Shown: piece by piece, positions 36,231 through 44,687 of the stretch
How positions within the stretch are numbered: the first letter of the stretch is position 1
Layout of the letters: every line of letters starts with the position of its first letter
From: Pseudomonas tumuqii
Lineage (GTDB): Bacteria; Pseudomonadota; Gammaproteobacteria; Pseudomonadales; Pseudomonadaceae
DNA: 64,000 bases
Assembly (NCBI RefSeq): GCF_013184545.1
Contig: NZ_JAAOJA010000014.1
Coordinates: 1-64,000 of the forward strand
Direction of reading: 5' to 3'
The notes under the pieces: generated by a model
What the model was told of the DNA's origin: nothing
Seen by the model: the letters and a program-made list of their open reading frames with translations, nothing else
Database searches by the model: none
Made by a program: the position numbers and the translations under genes

Positions 36231-37343
36231 ATGGGCTCTATCACTATCCGCAAGCGCAAGGACGGGTCTGCACGGTATACCGCGCAAATCAGGATCATGC
36301 AGCAGGGCGTGACAGTTTATCAGGAAAGCCAGACGTTCGACCGTAAGGCCACGGCGCAGGCCTGGATCAAGCGGCGCGAGACTGAGCTGGCTGAACCAGG
36401 TGCCATTGCCAAGGCAAATCGCAAGGGTGTGACGGTCAAGGAAATGATCGAGTGCTACCTCGATGAGTACGAAAAGATCAGGCCGTTGGGCAAGACCAAG
36501 CGCGCCACGCTAAGGGCCATTAGCCAGACATGGCTTGGAGACCTTAAAGACTCTCAAATCACCAGCCAACAGCTGGTCGAGTACGGCAATCGTCGGATGC
36601 AGGAGGATGGTATTCAGGCTCAGACGCTCGGTAATGATCTGGCTCACCTGGGCGCCGTGTTCTCTGTAGCAAGGCCGGCATGGGGGTTCGACATTGATCC
36701 GATGGCAATGCCTGATGCGCGCCGTGTACTGCGCAACATGGGGGCTGTGACCAAGAGTAGGGAAAGGAGTCGCCGACCAACGCTTACCGAGTTGGACAAG
36801 CTGCTGACCTACTTTTTCGAAATGCGCGAACGCCGCAAGCAACAGATTGATATGGCGCGGGTGATGGTGTTCGCGCTGTTCTCGACGCGCCGCCAAGAAG
36901 AGATAACGCGCATTCGCTGGGATGCCATGGATGAGACGGGGCAGCGGGTACTGATCACCGACATGAAGAATCCGGGCCAGAAGCACGGCAATGATGTGTG
37001 GTGCCTGGTTCCAGATGAAGCGTGGCAAGTAATCCAGTCAATGCCCCGCATTGCCGCTGAGGTGTTCCCCTATAACTGTCGGTCCGTGTCGGCATCCTTT
37101 ACCCGCGCCTGCAACTTTCTGGAGATTGACGACCTGCATTTTCACGACCTGCGCCACGATGGTGTGAGTCGGCTATTTGAAATGGGATGGGATATTCCGA
37201 AGGTAGCCAGTGTGTCGGGGCATCGGGATTGGAACTCGATGCGGCGCTACACGCACCTGCGGGCGAACGGTGATCCTTACAAGGATTGGCCATGGTTGGA
37301 AAAGGTAGTAACTGGCCCCGTTATAGGGGCCGTGTCAGGTTAG
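36231..37343 (+). CDS. Tyrosine recombinase (dusA-type integrase)
   Basis: A phage-type integrase of 370 residues from the Met at 36231 (MGSITIRKRKDG, matching family N-termini; the frame extends to 36123 through the dusA overlap and is not used). An N-terminal AP2-like/core-binding part is followed by the catalytic domain with Arg220/221 (FSTRRQEE), the HxxR box HDLRHDG (His305, Arg308), His331 in SGHRDW and Tyr340 in MRRYTHL. All catalytic residues are intact. Inverted repeats TTTGCTACA/TGTAGCAAAA lie just upstream. It sits against dusA, as in dusA-associated islands. Confidence 0.92.
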   Translation: MGSITIRKRKDGSARYTAQIRIMQQGVTVYQESQTFDRKATAQAWIKRRETELAEPGAIAKANRKGVTVKEMIECYLDEYEKIRPLGKTKRATLRAISQTWLGDLKDSQITSQQLVEYGNRRMQEDGIQAQTLGNDLAHLGAVFSVARPAWGFDIDPMAMPDARRVLRNMGAVTKSRERSRRPTLTELDKLLTYFFEMRERRKQQIDMARVMVFALFSTRRQEEITRIRWDAMDETGQRVLITDMKNPGQKHGNDVWCLVPDEAWQVIQSMPRIAAEVFPYNCRSVSASFTRACNFLEIDDLHFHDLRHDGVSRLFEMGWDIPKVASVSGHRDWNSMRRYTHLRANGDPYKDWPWLEKVVTGPVIGAVSG

Positions 37344-37621
37344 GAGGCTCGGCGTATGCCGCGGCCCATCAGCTTGTCGTGCTCGGCTTTGGCCTTGCTG
37401 TGCTGGGCATCAAGGTACGCAGCTAGGTCATACAGGTGGACGCCCCGCGCTGACTTCTGGCTGCTCTCCATAGGTACCAGGGTCAGGTCTATCTGGCCAG
37501 AGGCGACCTTGAGCTTCATTTTCTCCGGCGTCAGGTGGCTGAAGTAGTCAGCGCAGACTCGCTCAAGTGGGATGATGGCCTGCCCGTTGTACTGGGCCAT
37601 CAGTAGGAAAATAGTATTCAT
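37340..37621 (-). CDS. PrtN-like (pyocin activator) regulator
   Basis: A 93-residue protein of the pyocin-activator PrtN family, small DNA-binding regulators often next to integrases in Pseudomonas islands. MNTIFLLMAQYNGQAIIPLE and CADYFSHLTPEKMKLKV, then SQKSARGVHLYDLAAYLD, are the family core. It overlaps the primase-helicase stop by four bases (ATGA) and the convergent integrase stop by four. It probably acts as excisionase/regulator or controls an associated element (inference). Confidence 0.8.
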   Translation of the reverse strand: MNTIFLLMAQYNGQAIIPLERVCADYFSHLTPEKMKLKVASGQIDLTLVPMESSQKSARGVHLYDLAAYLDAQHSKAKAEHDKLMGRGIRRAS

Positions 37622-40428
37622 ATCGCACCCCCGTGGCCTAGCAGGCTGATATCCACGTTCTTCTCCATCAGCTGCTTGAGCGACAGGAAGAGCATCGGGC
37701 GCCCGCCGGCCATGTCAGCATAGGGCTCAGTCTTCACAAAATACGGTTCCTCTTGGATCAGTTTGATGAACTGCGCGGCGCTGGCGATGACCGGGGTGGT
37801 GCGTTCATCGACGTTGCAATAGCGCGCGTAACTGGCGTGGGTCAGCACCGGATCGAGCACCAGGTACTCCGGGGTCACCGCATACTGCAGGCCTTCGTGC
37901 AGGTACACATGGCCGACCTTGGCCTCGTCGGCGCTGCGCGAAATGGCGATGATCACCGCGATCTTCTGCATGACTAGGTCGATCTCGGACTGCACGTAGC
38001 CGTCACCGTCATTGGCCAAACGGTCGGTTACCGCCTTGATCACCGTTTCGAGGATCGTCAGCGACCGTGACAGACGCAGCTGCGCACAGATTTCGAGGAG
38101 CTTCCAAAGCCCCACCAGGACGATCAGCAGCGAGTAGCGCGGGCGGTCGTCCATGTGCTCCGGGAGCAACTTGGAAGCCTTGCCCATCAGGTGCTCGATA
38201 TCGTCCAGGGTGGTGGTCAGCGCACTGGCCATGATCGTCTTGCCGAGCCGGCGCAGCTGCTGGCGGGACTTGCTGGCGAGGCGGAAATCGTCGCGGCACT
38301 GGCCGCGCTTCACCTTGGTGAGGTGCAGGCGCAGGCTGCGCTCCTGAATCGCTGGCATCTCGATCTCCTGCTCGGAGATGACGATCACCGGGGCGCTGAC
38401 CGGGATGGCGATGGCTTCGGCGCCGACCCGGCCCATGCCCCGGCCGCCGTTCGGGCGGCCCTTGAGGGTGGCCTCAGCATTCCACGCCGACTTGATCCGT
38501 TCGCCGATGTCCTTGTAGCCGGCGTTGGTCATCTTCGAGCGGTTGAACTCTTCGACGATGCGCGGCACGGTGGTGGTACCGGCGAGGTAGTCGAGCATGC
38601 CGTAGTGCGAGGTCGACGGGGCGCTGACGCCACTGTCCAGCTGCATGTAGTCGGTGCCGTTCAGCCAGGTGATCAGACCCGCCGTCATCGACTTGCCGGA
38701 GCCGGCGCTGCCCCACAGGGAGAGGATCGGGAACTGTTTGTACAGGTACATCAGGTGGGTCTTGAAGTGGGCGGCGACAGACCAGCCGATCATAACCCCG
38801 ACCTCATATTTCTGGTTGATCCGCAGCAGGTGGTAGAGCGCCTTGTCCACCTCCACATCGGCCCGCTCGCACATCGGCGTGTGGGCCAGGAACGGTCGCG
38901 CCTGCAGGTTGCCGAGGTACTGGTGGGTGCCCTGAACCTTCACCGAGTTGATGCTCATGTCGGGCTCGACGTAGGTGAACACCGCGTTGTTGTCGATGAA
39001 GTCCAGGTGGACCCCACAGGTATAAACCTGGAAGACTTCTCCCACGTCCTGATCCCCCTGATAAACCGCTTTCTTGATCCGCTGCACGTCGAGATCGGTG
39101 CCGTGGAACGTCAGGTCGGAAAGACCCTCGATCTCACGCAGGAACGCAGCGCGGCCGGCGAATGACGATTCCTTGAACAGAATATTGCCAACCTCGATGC
39201 CCCCTCTCAGCACGGTCATACGGGTGCCGACCCGACGCGGACTGGTGCCGTCCTGCGGCACGTCGATGAACACGTCCAACGGCTGCAGGGTGAAGTCACT
39301 GATGCGCCGCTTACCATCGCCGAACTTCACGTAGTAGCCGTCATGCAGGGCTTCGGCGGTGATGTTCAGGTCGAGGCCACCGTCCTGCCCGCCCCCGCCC
39401 TCAATCGCGCAGCCTTCGCAGGGGCGCTTGCTCAGCAGGGCGCGGATCGCGTTGCAACCGAAGCTGAAACTCGGCGTGTGCTCGACGTAGCGAATCTGCG
39501 CCTCGATGTGGTCGCGCCGGGCCTTCGGCGTGTTGTATTTGCTGCTCTTGGCGCTGCTGGCCAGGCGCGAGGCCAGGCTGTCGGCGACGCTCTGCGAGAC
39601 CCCGGCGCGGACGATGTAGGTGGCGAGTTGGGTGGCCTGCTGGTTGAAGCTGGCGTCGCCCTTCACGTCCTTGTTGTCGCAGATCGCCTGGACACAGGCC
39701 GGCACCGGCTCGCGGATTTTCTCAATGTCAGACGAGCTGGCGATGATCATTACCTTGGGCTTGGTGTTGACGCGCTTCTTGGACTCATCAAATATGGCCT
39801 TCAGCTCATGCACCACCAGCCCTTGCGGGTTGTCGAATTCGACGTTGCGCGGACCTTTCACCCATTCGCGGTAGGTCGCCTCGTCCAGGGTATCCAGCTC
39901 GTCGACGGTCACCGGCACGCGGTAGTTGCCATCGGCGCGCTGCAGGTTGGCAATGCGGAAGCTGTTGCCCCGGCCGCCACAGTACACTGCGAAGTCGAGA
40001 CCCAGGACGAACAGCTCGCGTGCCATCTCCTTGTAGATTTCCGGCAGGCGCAGAGTGAACCGGTAGCTGGTGAACAGGCTTTCCGGGACCAGCACATGCA
40101 GGCCCTTGGAACCGGACAAGTAGACCTGGATCACGTACTTCGGTACACCCATCTTGACCAGCTTGTCGACCAGTTCCTTGCCGCTGGCGATGGCCAGCGG
40201 CAGGTCGTCCTTGCAGTCGATGTCGAAGTACAGCGGCCCCCGGTAGCCCAGCTTGTCGCGGTTGCGCGGCACCTCGGGATCGGTGCCGTCGGCGACCATT
40301 TGGTTCAGCGCCAGGATCGTGAGCTTCTTTGCCCCTGCGGCCTTGGCCAGCGCCACCGGGTCTTCGCCGTTGTTACTGGACAGAGGTGTCCATGCATCAT
40401 GCTCAGAGCGCTGATAGTAGTAATACAT
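37618..40428 (-). CDS. AEP-type primase-helicase
   Basis: A 936-residue replication-type protein. The N-terminal part looks like an archaeo-eukaryotic primase/polymerase: metal motif FDID at 68-71, SGSKGLH at 105-111 and a third acidic motif near Asp145 followed by GGRGNSFRI. Cys325, Cys337 and Cys340 may bind Zn or Fe-S. The C-terminal part is a P-loop ATPase with Walker A GSAGSGKS at 573-580 and a likely sensor near VIVISEQEIEMP, presumably a helicase. Such fusions occur in plasmids, phages and phage satellites and would let the island replicate itself. It is co-transcribed with the PrtN-like gene. Codon use and GC are like the core, so it is not a recent AT-rich acquisition. Confidence 0.75.
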   Translation of the reverse strand: MYYYYQRSEHDAWTPLSSNNGEDPVALAKAAGAKKLTILALNQMVADGTDPEVPRNRDKLGYRGPLYFDIDCKDDLPLAIASGKELVDKLVKMGVPKYVIQVYLSGSKGLHVLVPESLFTSYRFTLRLPEIYKEMARELFVLGLDFAVYCGGRGNSFRIANLQRADGNYRVPVTVDELDTLDEATYREWVKGPRNVEFDNPQGLVVHELKAIFDESKKRVNTKPKVMIIASSSDIEKIREPVPACVQAICDNKDVKGDASFNQQATQLATYIVRAGVSQSVADSLASRLASSAKSSKYNTPKARRDHIEAQIRYVEHTPSFSFGCNAIRALLSKRPCEGCAIEGGGGQDGGLDLNITAEALHDGYYVKFGDGKRRISDFTLQPLDVFIDVPQDGTSPRRVGTRMTVLRGGIEVGNILFKESSFAGRAAFLREIEGLSDLTFHGTDLDVQRIKKAVYQGDQDVGEVFQVYTCGVHLDFIDNNAVFTYVEPDMSINSVKVQGTHQYLGNLQARPFLAHTPMCERADVEVDKALYHLLRINQKYEVGVMIGWSVAAHFKTHLMYLYKQFPILSLWGSAGSGKSMTAGLITWLNGTDYMQLDSGVSAPSTSHYGMLDYLAGTTTVPRIVEEFNRSKMTNAGYKDIGERIKSAWNAEATLKGRPNGGRGMGRVGAEAIAIPVSAPVIVISEQEIEMPAIQERSLRLHLTKVKRGQCRDDFRLASKSRQQLRRLGKTIMASALTTTLDDIEHLMGKASKLLPEHMDDRPRYSLLIVLVGLWKLLEICAQLRLSRSLTILETVIKAVTDRLANDGDGYVQSEIDLVMQKIAVIIAISRSADEAKVGHVYLHEGLQYAVTPEYLVLDPVLTHASYARYCNVDERTTPVIASAAQFIKLIQEEPYFVKTEPYADMAGGRPMLFLSLKQLMEKNVDISLLGHGGAI

Positions 40429-40874
40429 ATTGTATCCTTCTCGACTTAATAATTTTTATGTGGCCCGTAGTTAACTCCAGCAGGAGGCAGTCTCTTGTCC
40501 TGGTTGATATTTATCGGTCGCAGATAGAGGAGCAATTGACGAGCCGGTCGAATGCGGTGTTATGCAAGTGGCCAACGAAATTGGTGAGATAAAATTGTGC
40601 CGCGAAGAGGTTCCGGGCATGCGGAGCGTATATGCCTGGTGTTCTTCGGCGGTGTTTTGGGGGGCAGATATAGAGCTATTATTATTTGTAACGCGTGCAG
40701 ATAGTCCCCATAAATTGAAGTTTGTGTAGTTTTGGAGGGCTGGAGCAGAAGCCCACAGTGAGTTGGGGTTAAATTTGAGTTTCGCTCTTTCTTTACGGAG
40801 CGGTTACTTGTAATAAAGCCTTCGATTCCCCCGGTGTCAGGCTCTATAAGCTTCTGTATTTTTTTCCATAACTG
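40429..40874. other. Intergenic stretch upstream of primase
   Basis: About 445 bases, AT-richer than the flanks, with no convincing coding frame. It holds the primase promoter and possibly a replication origin; I see no clear iterons, so an origin is only a suggestion. Confidence 0.5.
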
Positions 40875-41366
40875 TTAAATAGGTCCGGGATCTACGGGGC
40901 TTTCAGGATACGAAAAATTGTTCGAGATACCACGTTGTTCGGCTTCCTTCGCAATGCTTTCAGCCAGAGCAGTGAATGTATGAACAGTTCGCATTTTTTG
41001 GTGGGAAATGCGTTGCAAGGCCAGAGGACGTTTGTGTTTGGGGTAGCGCTGGCCATGTTTGTCGAACGTAGGGCTGAAAAGGCGGTAGTCTTTTTCCTGG
41101 AGCCCTCGATTCTCGATGGTCTTACGCAGGTTGCTGGTGGAAGGGCGATTTGGCAGCGCCACCACCAGCAGATCCCCGGGAGCCATCCGGTTGTATGTCA
41201 AGGCCAAGGAGTCGTAGAGAACGGTGGATTTGCGAAGCTGCTGGCCTCGACCACCAGCCTCGCTCGTCATGTGGTCGTAGCTGGGGGTGTCAGTCTCGAT
41301 GACTATGTACTCGAAATCGTCAGTAGCCCATTCTGGTTTTTTAACATATTCGTCTTTGCTATCCAT
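40875..41366 (-). CDS. Hypothetical protein, island-specific
   Basis: A 163-residue soluble protein I do not recognise. A GGAG site seven bases before the ATG supports it as a gene. The N-terminus is acidic (MDSKDEYVKKPEWATDDFEYIVIETD); the middle has a DLLVVALPNRPSTSNLRKTIE block that may form a Rossmann- or DPD-like strand-helix unit; the C-terminus is Lys/Arg-rich. No signal peptide or membrane segment. It stands alone between the primase and transposase debris. Confidence 0.6.
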   Translation of the reverse strand: MDSKDEYVKKPEWATDDFEYIVIETDTPSYDHMTSEAGGRGQQLRKSTVLYDSLALTYNRMAPGDLLVVALPNRPSTSNLRKTIENRGLQEKDYRLFSPTFDKHGQRYPKHKRPLALQRISHQKMRTVHTFTALAESIAKEAEQRGISNNFSYPESPVDPGPI

Positions 41367-41467
41367 GTATCTACTCCACTCGGTTATGACTGCACGCGTC
41401 TACTGCCTGATTTCAGTATGAGCCGACTTTTTAGAATCTGCCGATAGAAGACATAGATCCATCGCGC

Positions 41468-41576
41468 TTTCCCGGGGAATGTTGCTTTGATTCTTAAGCA
41501 AGAGTGGTCGGAGCCCCGTAACCTGTAAGCCTTGTGCTTGATCACTTTGATGCGGTTTCTCACGCCCTCAAGGTTG
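41468..41576 (-). pseudogene. ISL3-type transposase C-terminal remnant, copy 1
   Basis: Read on the minus strand the frame gives LEGVRNRIKVIKHKAYRLRG...RIKATFPGK, the degenerate C-terminus of an ISL3-family transposase (family: EAxNNxIKVIKRMAYGxRD...FFLKIRAAFPG). Nothing upstream of this remains. Inactive. Confidence 0.65.
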
Positions 41577-41613
41577 GGGTGGCTTAATTTTTTATATTTT
41601 TTTTTTCAGCGCG

Positions 41614-41719
41614 CTTCCGGAGAATGCGGCCTTGATTTTCAGGAAGAAGCAACCCGAGTCCCCCCAAAGCCATAGGCCATGCGCTTGATCACCTTGATGT
41701 GGTTGTTCACGCCTCCAGG
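41614..41719 (-). pseudogene. ISL3-type transposase C-terminal remnant, copy 2
   Basis: A second, better-preserved copy of the same end: GVNNHIKVIKRMAYGF, then after a frameshift GDSGCFFLKIKAAFSGSA. The two copies are 37 bases apart and in the same orientation, so two related IS ends decayed side by side or one was duplicated. Confidence 0.7.
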
Positions 41720-42684
41720 ACACTGGTATGCATGGGGACTCACCATCACCAGTCGCTGCCTTCGCCTGTCTCAAAGGCCCCGACAGTCGCCACCAGCGAC
41801 GCTTGCCGAGCGTCTTGAAGGTGTGCCAGTGCCGACTGGCCAGGCGCCCGACATGGCTGGAGAAGCAGTTGCAGTAAGCCTTCGAGCCAGACTCGCAAGC
41901 GCTGGGTCAGGCGCGACGCCAGCTCCAGCCAGTCGATCCACTCGGGCACCCGCCCACCGCGCAGTCAATCGACGCGGCGCAGCGGCAGATGGAGCAGAAC
42001 AGGCTGGTCGAACAGATTGGCCGCGAACGTGCGGCTGAAGTGCGCCCGACACGTAGCGAATCCAGGATTTGTCTCATTTGACACCCCGAGAGGCGGTAGG
42101 CAAACCGCGCTGACCTCGTCCAAAGGTGCGTCGTTTGCTTCAGATAATTGCATACCTCAACAGCCTGCTAAGTGGGTTAGGAAACGTCCGGCCATTCTCT
42201 GGGGCGTAGTTTCTCGCGTGTAGATTATTTGATGGAGAGGCTGAGTTCTAAAAATCGTAGGTAACCTGAGACGGTGTGCCTTTTGGATTGTTTTGGTTTT
42301 TCCGCGATGTATCGTGCGTGAAAATCTAAGTTTTGTATTAGTCATGGAGATGCTTTCAGGTTGATTGGTCCTCCCCATTGAGTGTTGTGCTGTGTACCGA
42401 TGGTTTTTCCAAGGTGAGAAGTATGGTGAGGAACTCTGTTTGAGTGGTGTGGGAGTGTATTTGTAAAAAAAAGTGTGGGCGGGGGTGGTGGAGTGGGTCA
42501 ATTTTTGTGTGAGTTTTATTGGGGGATCGTCGCTGCAGATATTTCAAAATAATCTTGCGAATTTAGTTAGTGGCGTGGTGTGTTGTTGTGGATCTGTATA
42601 TAAATTTATATGTCTGTATTTATCTGCGATTTTCCGGTAATCCAAGTTGGGAGGTTCTAGGTGATCTCCCAATAGAGCTGGCCC
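41720..42684. other. Gene-poor stretch with IS debris
   Basis: About 960 bases without a convincing gene. The first 330 bases have GC-rich frames on the minus strand resembling transposase debris (WIDWLELASRLTQRLRVWLEG) but cannot be assigned. From 42230 the sequence becomes AT-rich with many GT-runs and no gene-like frame. Confidence 0.6.
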
Positions 42685-42760
42685 CTGTGATAGCAGGCGA
42701 AACCCGGGCTAATCCTCCCATTTGAGTGGGGTTTCCTTTTTGGGAGGGGCGCTATCACAG
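42685..42760. repeat. Inverted repeat upstream of resolvase (res-like)
   Basis: CTGTGATAGC at 42685-42694 and its exact reverse complement GCTATCACAG at 42751-42760 enclose a further CCTCCCA/TGGGAGG dyad. The site ends 28 bases before the resolvase start. It may be the recombination (res) site or an operator for the enzyme. Confidence 0.55.
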
Positions 42761-42788
42761 AGTCATAAACGTATATGGGAGAAAACCC

Positions 42789-43412
42789 ATGGATATAGGC
42801 TATGCCCGTACCTCAACCATTGAGCAAGAGGCCGGCTTTGAGGCCCAGTTGCGCGAGCTGGAGCGGTGCGGCTGTGAAAAGGTTTTTAAAGAGCAGGTGT
42901 CGTCCGTGGCCCAGCGTGCCCAACTGGAAGCGGCCATTGAGTTTGCCCGCGTGGGGGATACTTTCGTGGTCACTAAGCTCGACCGGCTGGCCCGCTCGAT
43001 CACCGACCTGCTGCAGACCCTGCGTCGTCTGGAGCTGAAGAAGGTTGAGGTCAAGATCCTCAATCTGGGGCTGGACACCAGCACGCCCACCGGCAAGCTG
43101 ATCCTGACCGTGCTGGGGGGGATTGCCCAGTTTGAGCGGGAGATGATGCTGGAACGGCAGCGCGAGGGGATCGACAAGGCGCAGAAGGCCGGCAAGTACA
43201 AGGGGCGCAAGCCGATCCACGAGGATAAACGCGCGGCCATTCTGCGCCTGGCGGGCGATGGCGTGACTAAGGCCGAGATTGCCCGTCAGGTAGGCGTGGG
43301 CCAGGCCACCGTCTACCGCGAGCTGGCAGCATGCCGGATAGCCAGCACTCGCACTCGCACTGGCACTGGCACTGGCACTGGCACTGGCACAGGCACAGGG
43401 AGTAACACATGA
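42789..43412 (+). CDS. Serine recombinase (resolvase/invertase)
   Basis: A 207-residue small serine recombinase from the ATG at 42789 (GGGAGA site upstream; the frame opens at 42726). The N-terminal catalytic domain has MDIGYARTSTIEQEAG with the nucleophile Ser near residue 9, KLDRLARSITDLLQTL, and GKLILTVLGGIAQFEREM. The long E-helix and the C-terminal HTH (VTKAEIARQVGVGQATVYREL) are intact. The last 18 residues are a (Thr-Arg/Gly) repeat encoded by a hexanucleotide tandem repeat at 43347-43400. It overlaps the next small gene by four bases (ATGA). Confidence 0.92.
   Translation: MDIGYARTSTIEQEAGFEAQLRELERCGCEKVFKEQVSSVAQRAQLEAAIEFARVGDTFVVTKLDRLARSITDLLQTLRRLELKKVEVKILNLGLDTSTPTGKLILTVLGGIAQFEREMMLERQREGIDKAQKAGKYKGRKPIHEDKRAAILRLAGDGVTKAEIARQVGVGQATVYRELAACRIASTRTRTGTGTGTGTGTGTGSNT
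43347..43400 (+). repeat. Hexanucleotide tandem repeat in resolvase tail
   Basis: Nine units of ACTCGC/ACTGGC/ACAGGC in a row encode alternating Thr with Arg or Gly. Unit changes alter tail length in six-base steps without frameshift. Confidence 0.9.
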
Positions 43413-43627
43413 CCGAAGAGGGCCAGCTGCGAAGGCTGCAAGGAATCAAGAGGGCAAAGGCCGAAGGCAAGTACAAAGGCCGCCCGATAGACGCCGAGCT
43501 GCATGCTCGGATCAAGTTGTGCCTCGATGTGGGCATGCCGATCAGAAAAATAGCAACGGTGTGCGGCTGCGCCAAGTCCACCATGCAGAGGGTGCAGAAG
43601 CTCATTGCCCCTGAAGGTGAGCTATGA
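43409..43627 (+). CDS. Headless recombinase HTH protein
   Basis: A 72-residue protein equal to the C-terminal part of a serine recombinase: KRAKAEGKYKGRPIDAELHARIK then an HTH block MPIRKIATVCGCAKSTMQRVQK. No catalytic domain precedes it; its ATG overlaps the resolvase stop codon. It resembles the resolvase C-terminus (KAGKYKGRKPIHEDKR...) and could be a remnant of a second resolvase or a separate DNA-binding partner that competes for the site. Confidence 0.65.
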   Translation: MTEEGQLRRLQGIKRAKAEGKYKGRPIDAELHARIKLCLDVGMPIRKIATVCGCAKSTMQRVQKLIAPEGEL

Positions 43628-44333
43628 ACGCGACGAAGCCCTAACCGCAAGCTAGGGCTGAAGTACGAACGAAACAACGGCCGGCTGAAGAGCTGGCCGA
43701 AGGTTTAGGCTGCTCGCAAGGAACCGGCAGGAAGGGCTCGGCTGCGCCCGCAGGGCTAAGTCGTGACCCTCTACGTTATAGCTACTATTTAGTATATATA
43801 TTTATTATTTAATAATTTATTTATATGAGAAAGAGAGGCTGAAAAAAAGAGAGATCTCCAAGTGAAAATAACGCTCATTGAAATCTCTCCAGCGCTAAGT
43901 CCCTAAGTATTCTTGTTTGGCTTAGTGACTTGTTTGCCAGGCAAAACCCTCGCGAGCCTGTTCGGGATATTTTCGGTAATCTTCAATGTAATCAGTGTCT
44001 TGAGGAAATCGACCAGATATTATATTTTGCAAAAGGTATCGTTATCAGTGCTACGTTAGCTACTCGTTTGAATAGATGAAGAAATAGCAAGCAAATAACC
44101 GTTCCAGTAACCGATAAATAGTCAGTGCGAAATCGTAGGACTCCAAAGCTTAGTATCCGGTCGCGTAGTCGCTACTCGAAATTTGTTGCCTCATTTTCCG
44201 TGCACTAGCCGCCATCGCGGCGTGGGTTGATCGGCCACTCGCATCGACGTTTGAAAACGCATCGGCACATCCCCTCGATTTCATGGGTGAGCGTGTCGCC
44301 GGCTGCTGTGAACCGCGTAGTACCGGAAAGGTA
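43628..44333. other. AT-rich stretch without clear gene
   Basis: About 700 bases. The segment 43770-43860 is very AT-rich with TATATATTTATT runs. A frame ending at 44079 without a good start codon reads protein-like (FARQNPREPVRDIFGNLQ then CLEEIDQILYFAKG) and may be the tail of a lost gene. Nothing can be assigned. Confidence 0.5.
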
Positions 44334-44440
44334 CTCACGGGTCCGCTGGGCGGTCTGTTAGCGACTTCCGGGTGATTTGCGAGATCCAGGGCGACACGCT
44401 GAGCGTCCTGGTGATCCGGCTCGGCAATCGCCGCGGGGTG
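44334..44440 (+). pseudogene. Decayed RelE/ParE-type toxin
   Basis: The frame reads LTGPLGGL and, after a one-base shift with loss of the central strand, SDFRVICEIQGDTLSVLVIRLGNRRGV, the C-terminal core of RelE toxins (normal: LxGPLGGLWRYRVGDYRVICEIQ...LVVLVVRIGHRREVY). The N-terminal half and the antitoxin gene are not recognisable. Inactive. Confidence 0.65.
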
Positions 44441-44687
44441 GCTGTGTTAACTGACCCTGCTGGCAAAATACACCGGGCATTGCTTTACCCATGCCCGGCC
44501 AGTGGATAAGGTGACGAGCATCACAGCACTGCAGGCCGCGGTATTCCAGGGACGGCTCTGCGCCTGTACTTACCGCTTGGCAAGTGCCCGTCGCAATGTC
44601 TCCCTCGGTTTCCAGCAAGCCAATGTCGCCATCTTCGTTTGAGTAGCTGCGTGTCCGCCGTATGTGGGCCGCATTGAGGAGTTATGC

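Noticed and set aside
43347..43400. Short tandem repeats considered as CRISPR
   Set aside because: Units are six bases with no spacers and lie inside a coding frame; no cas genes in the window.
44577..44606. GGCAAGTGCCCGTCGCAATG considered as a second dusA att copy
   Set aside because: It shares only scattered bases with the att core at 36029-36058, and its flanks do not match dusA.
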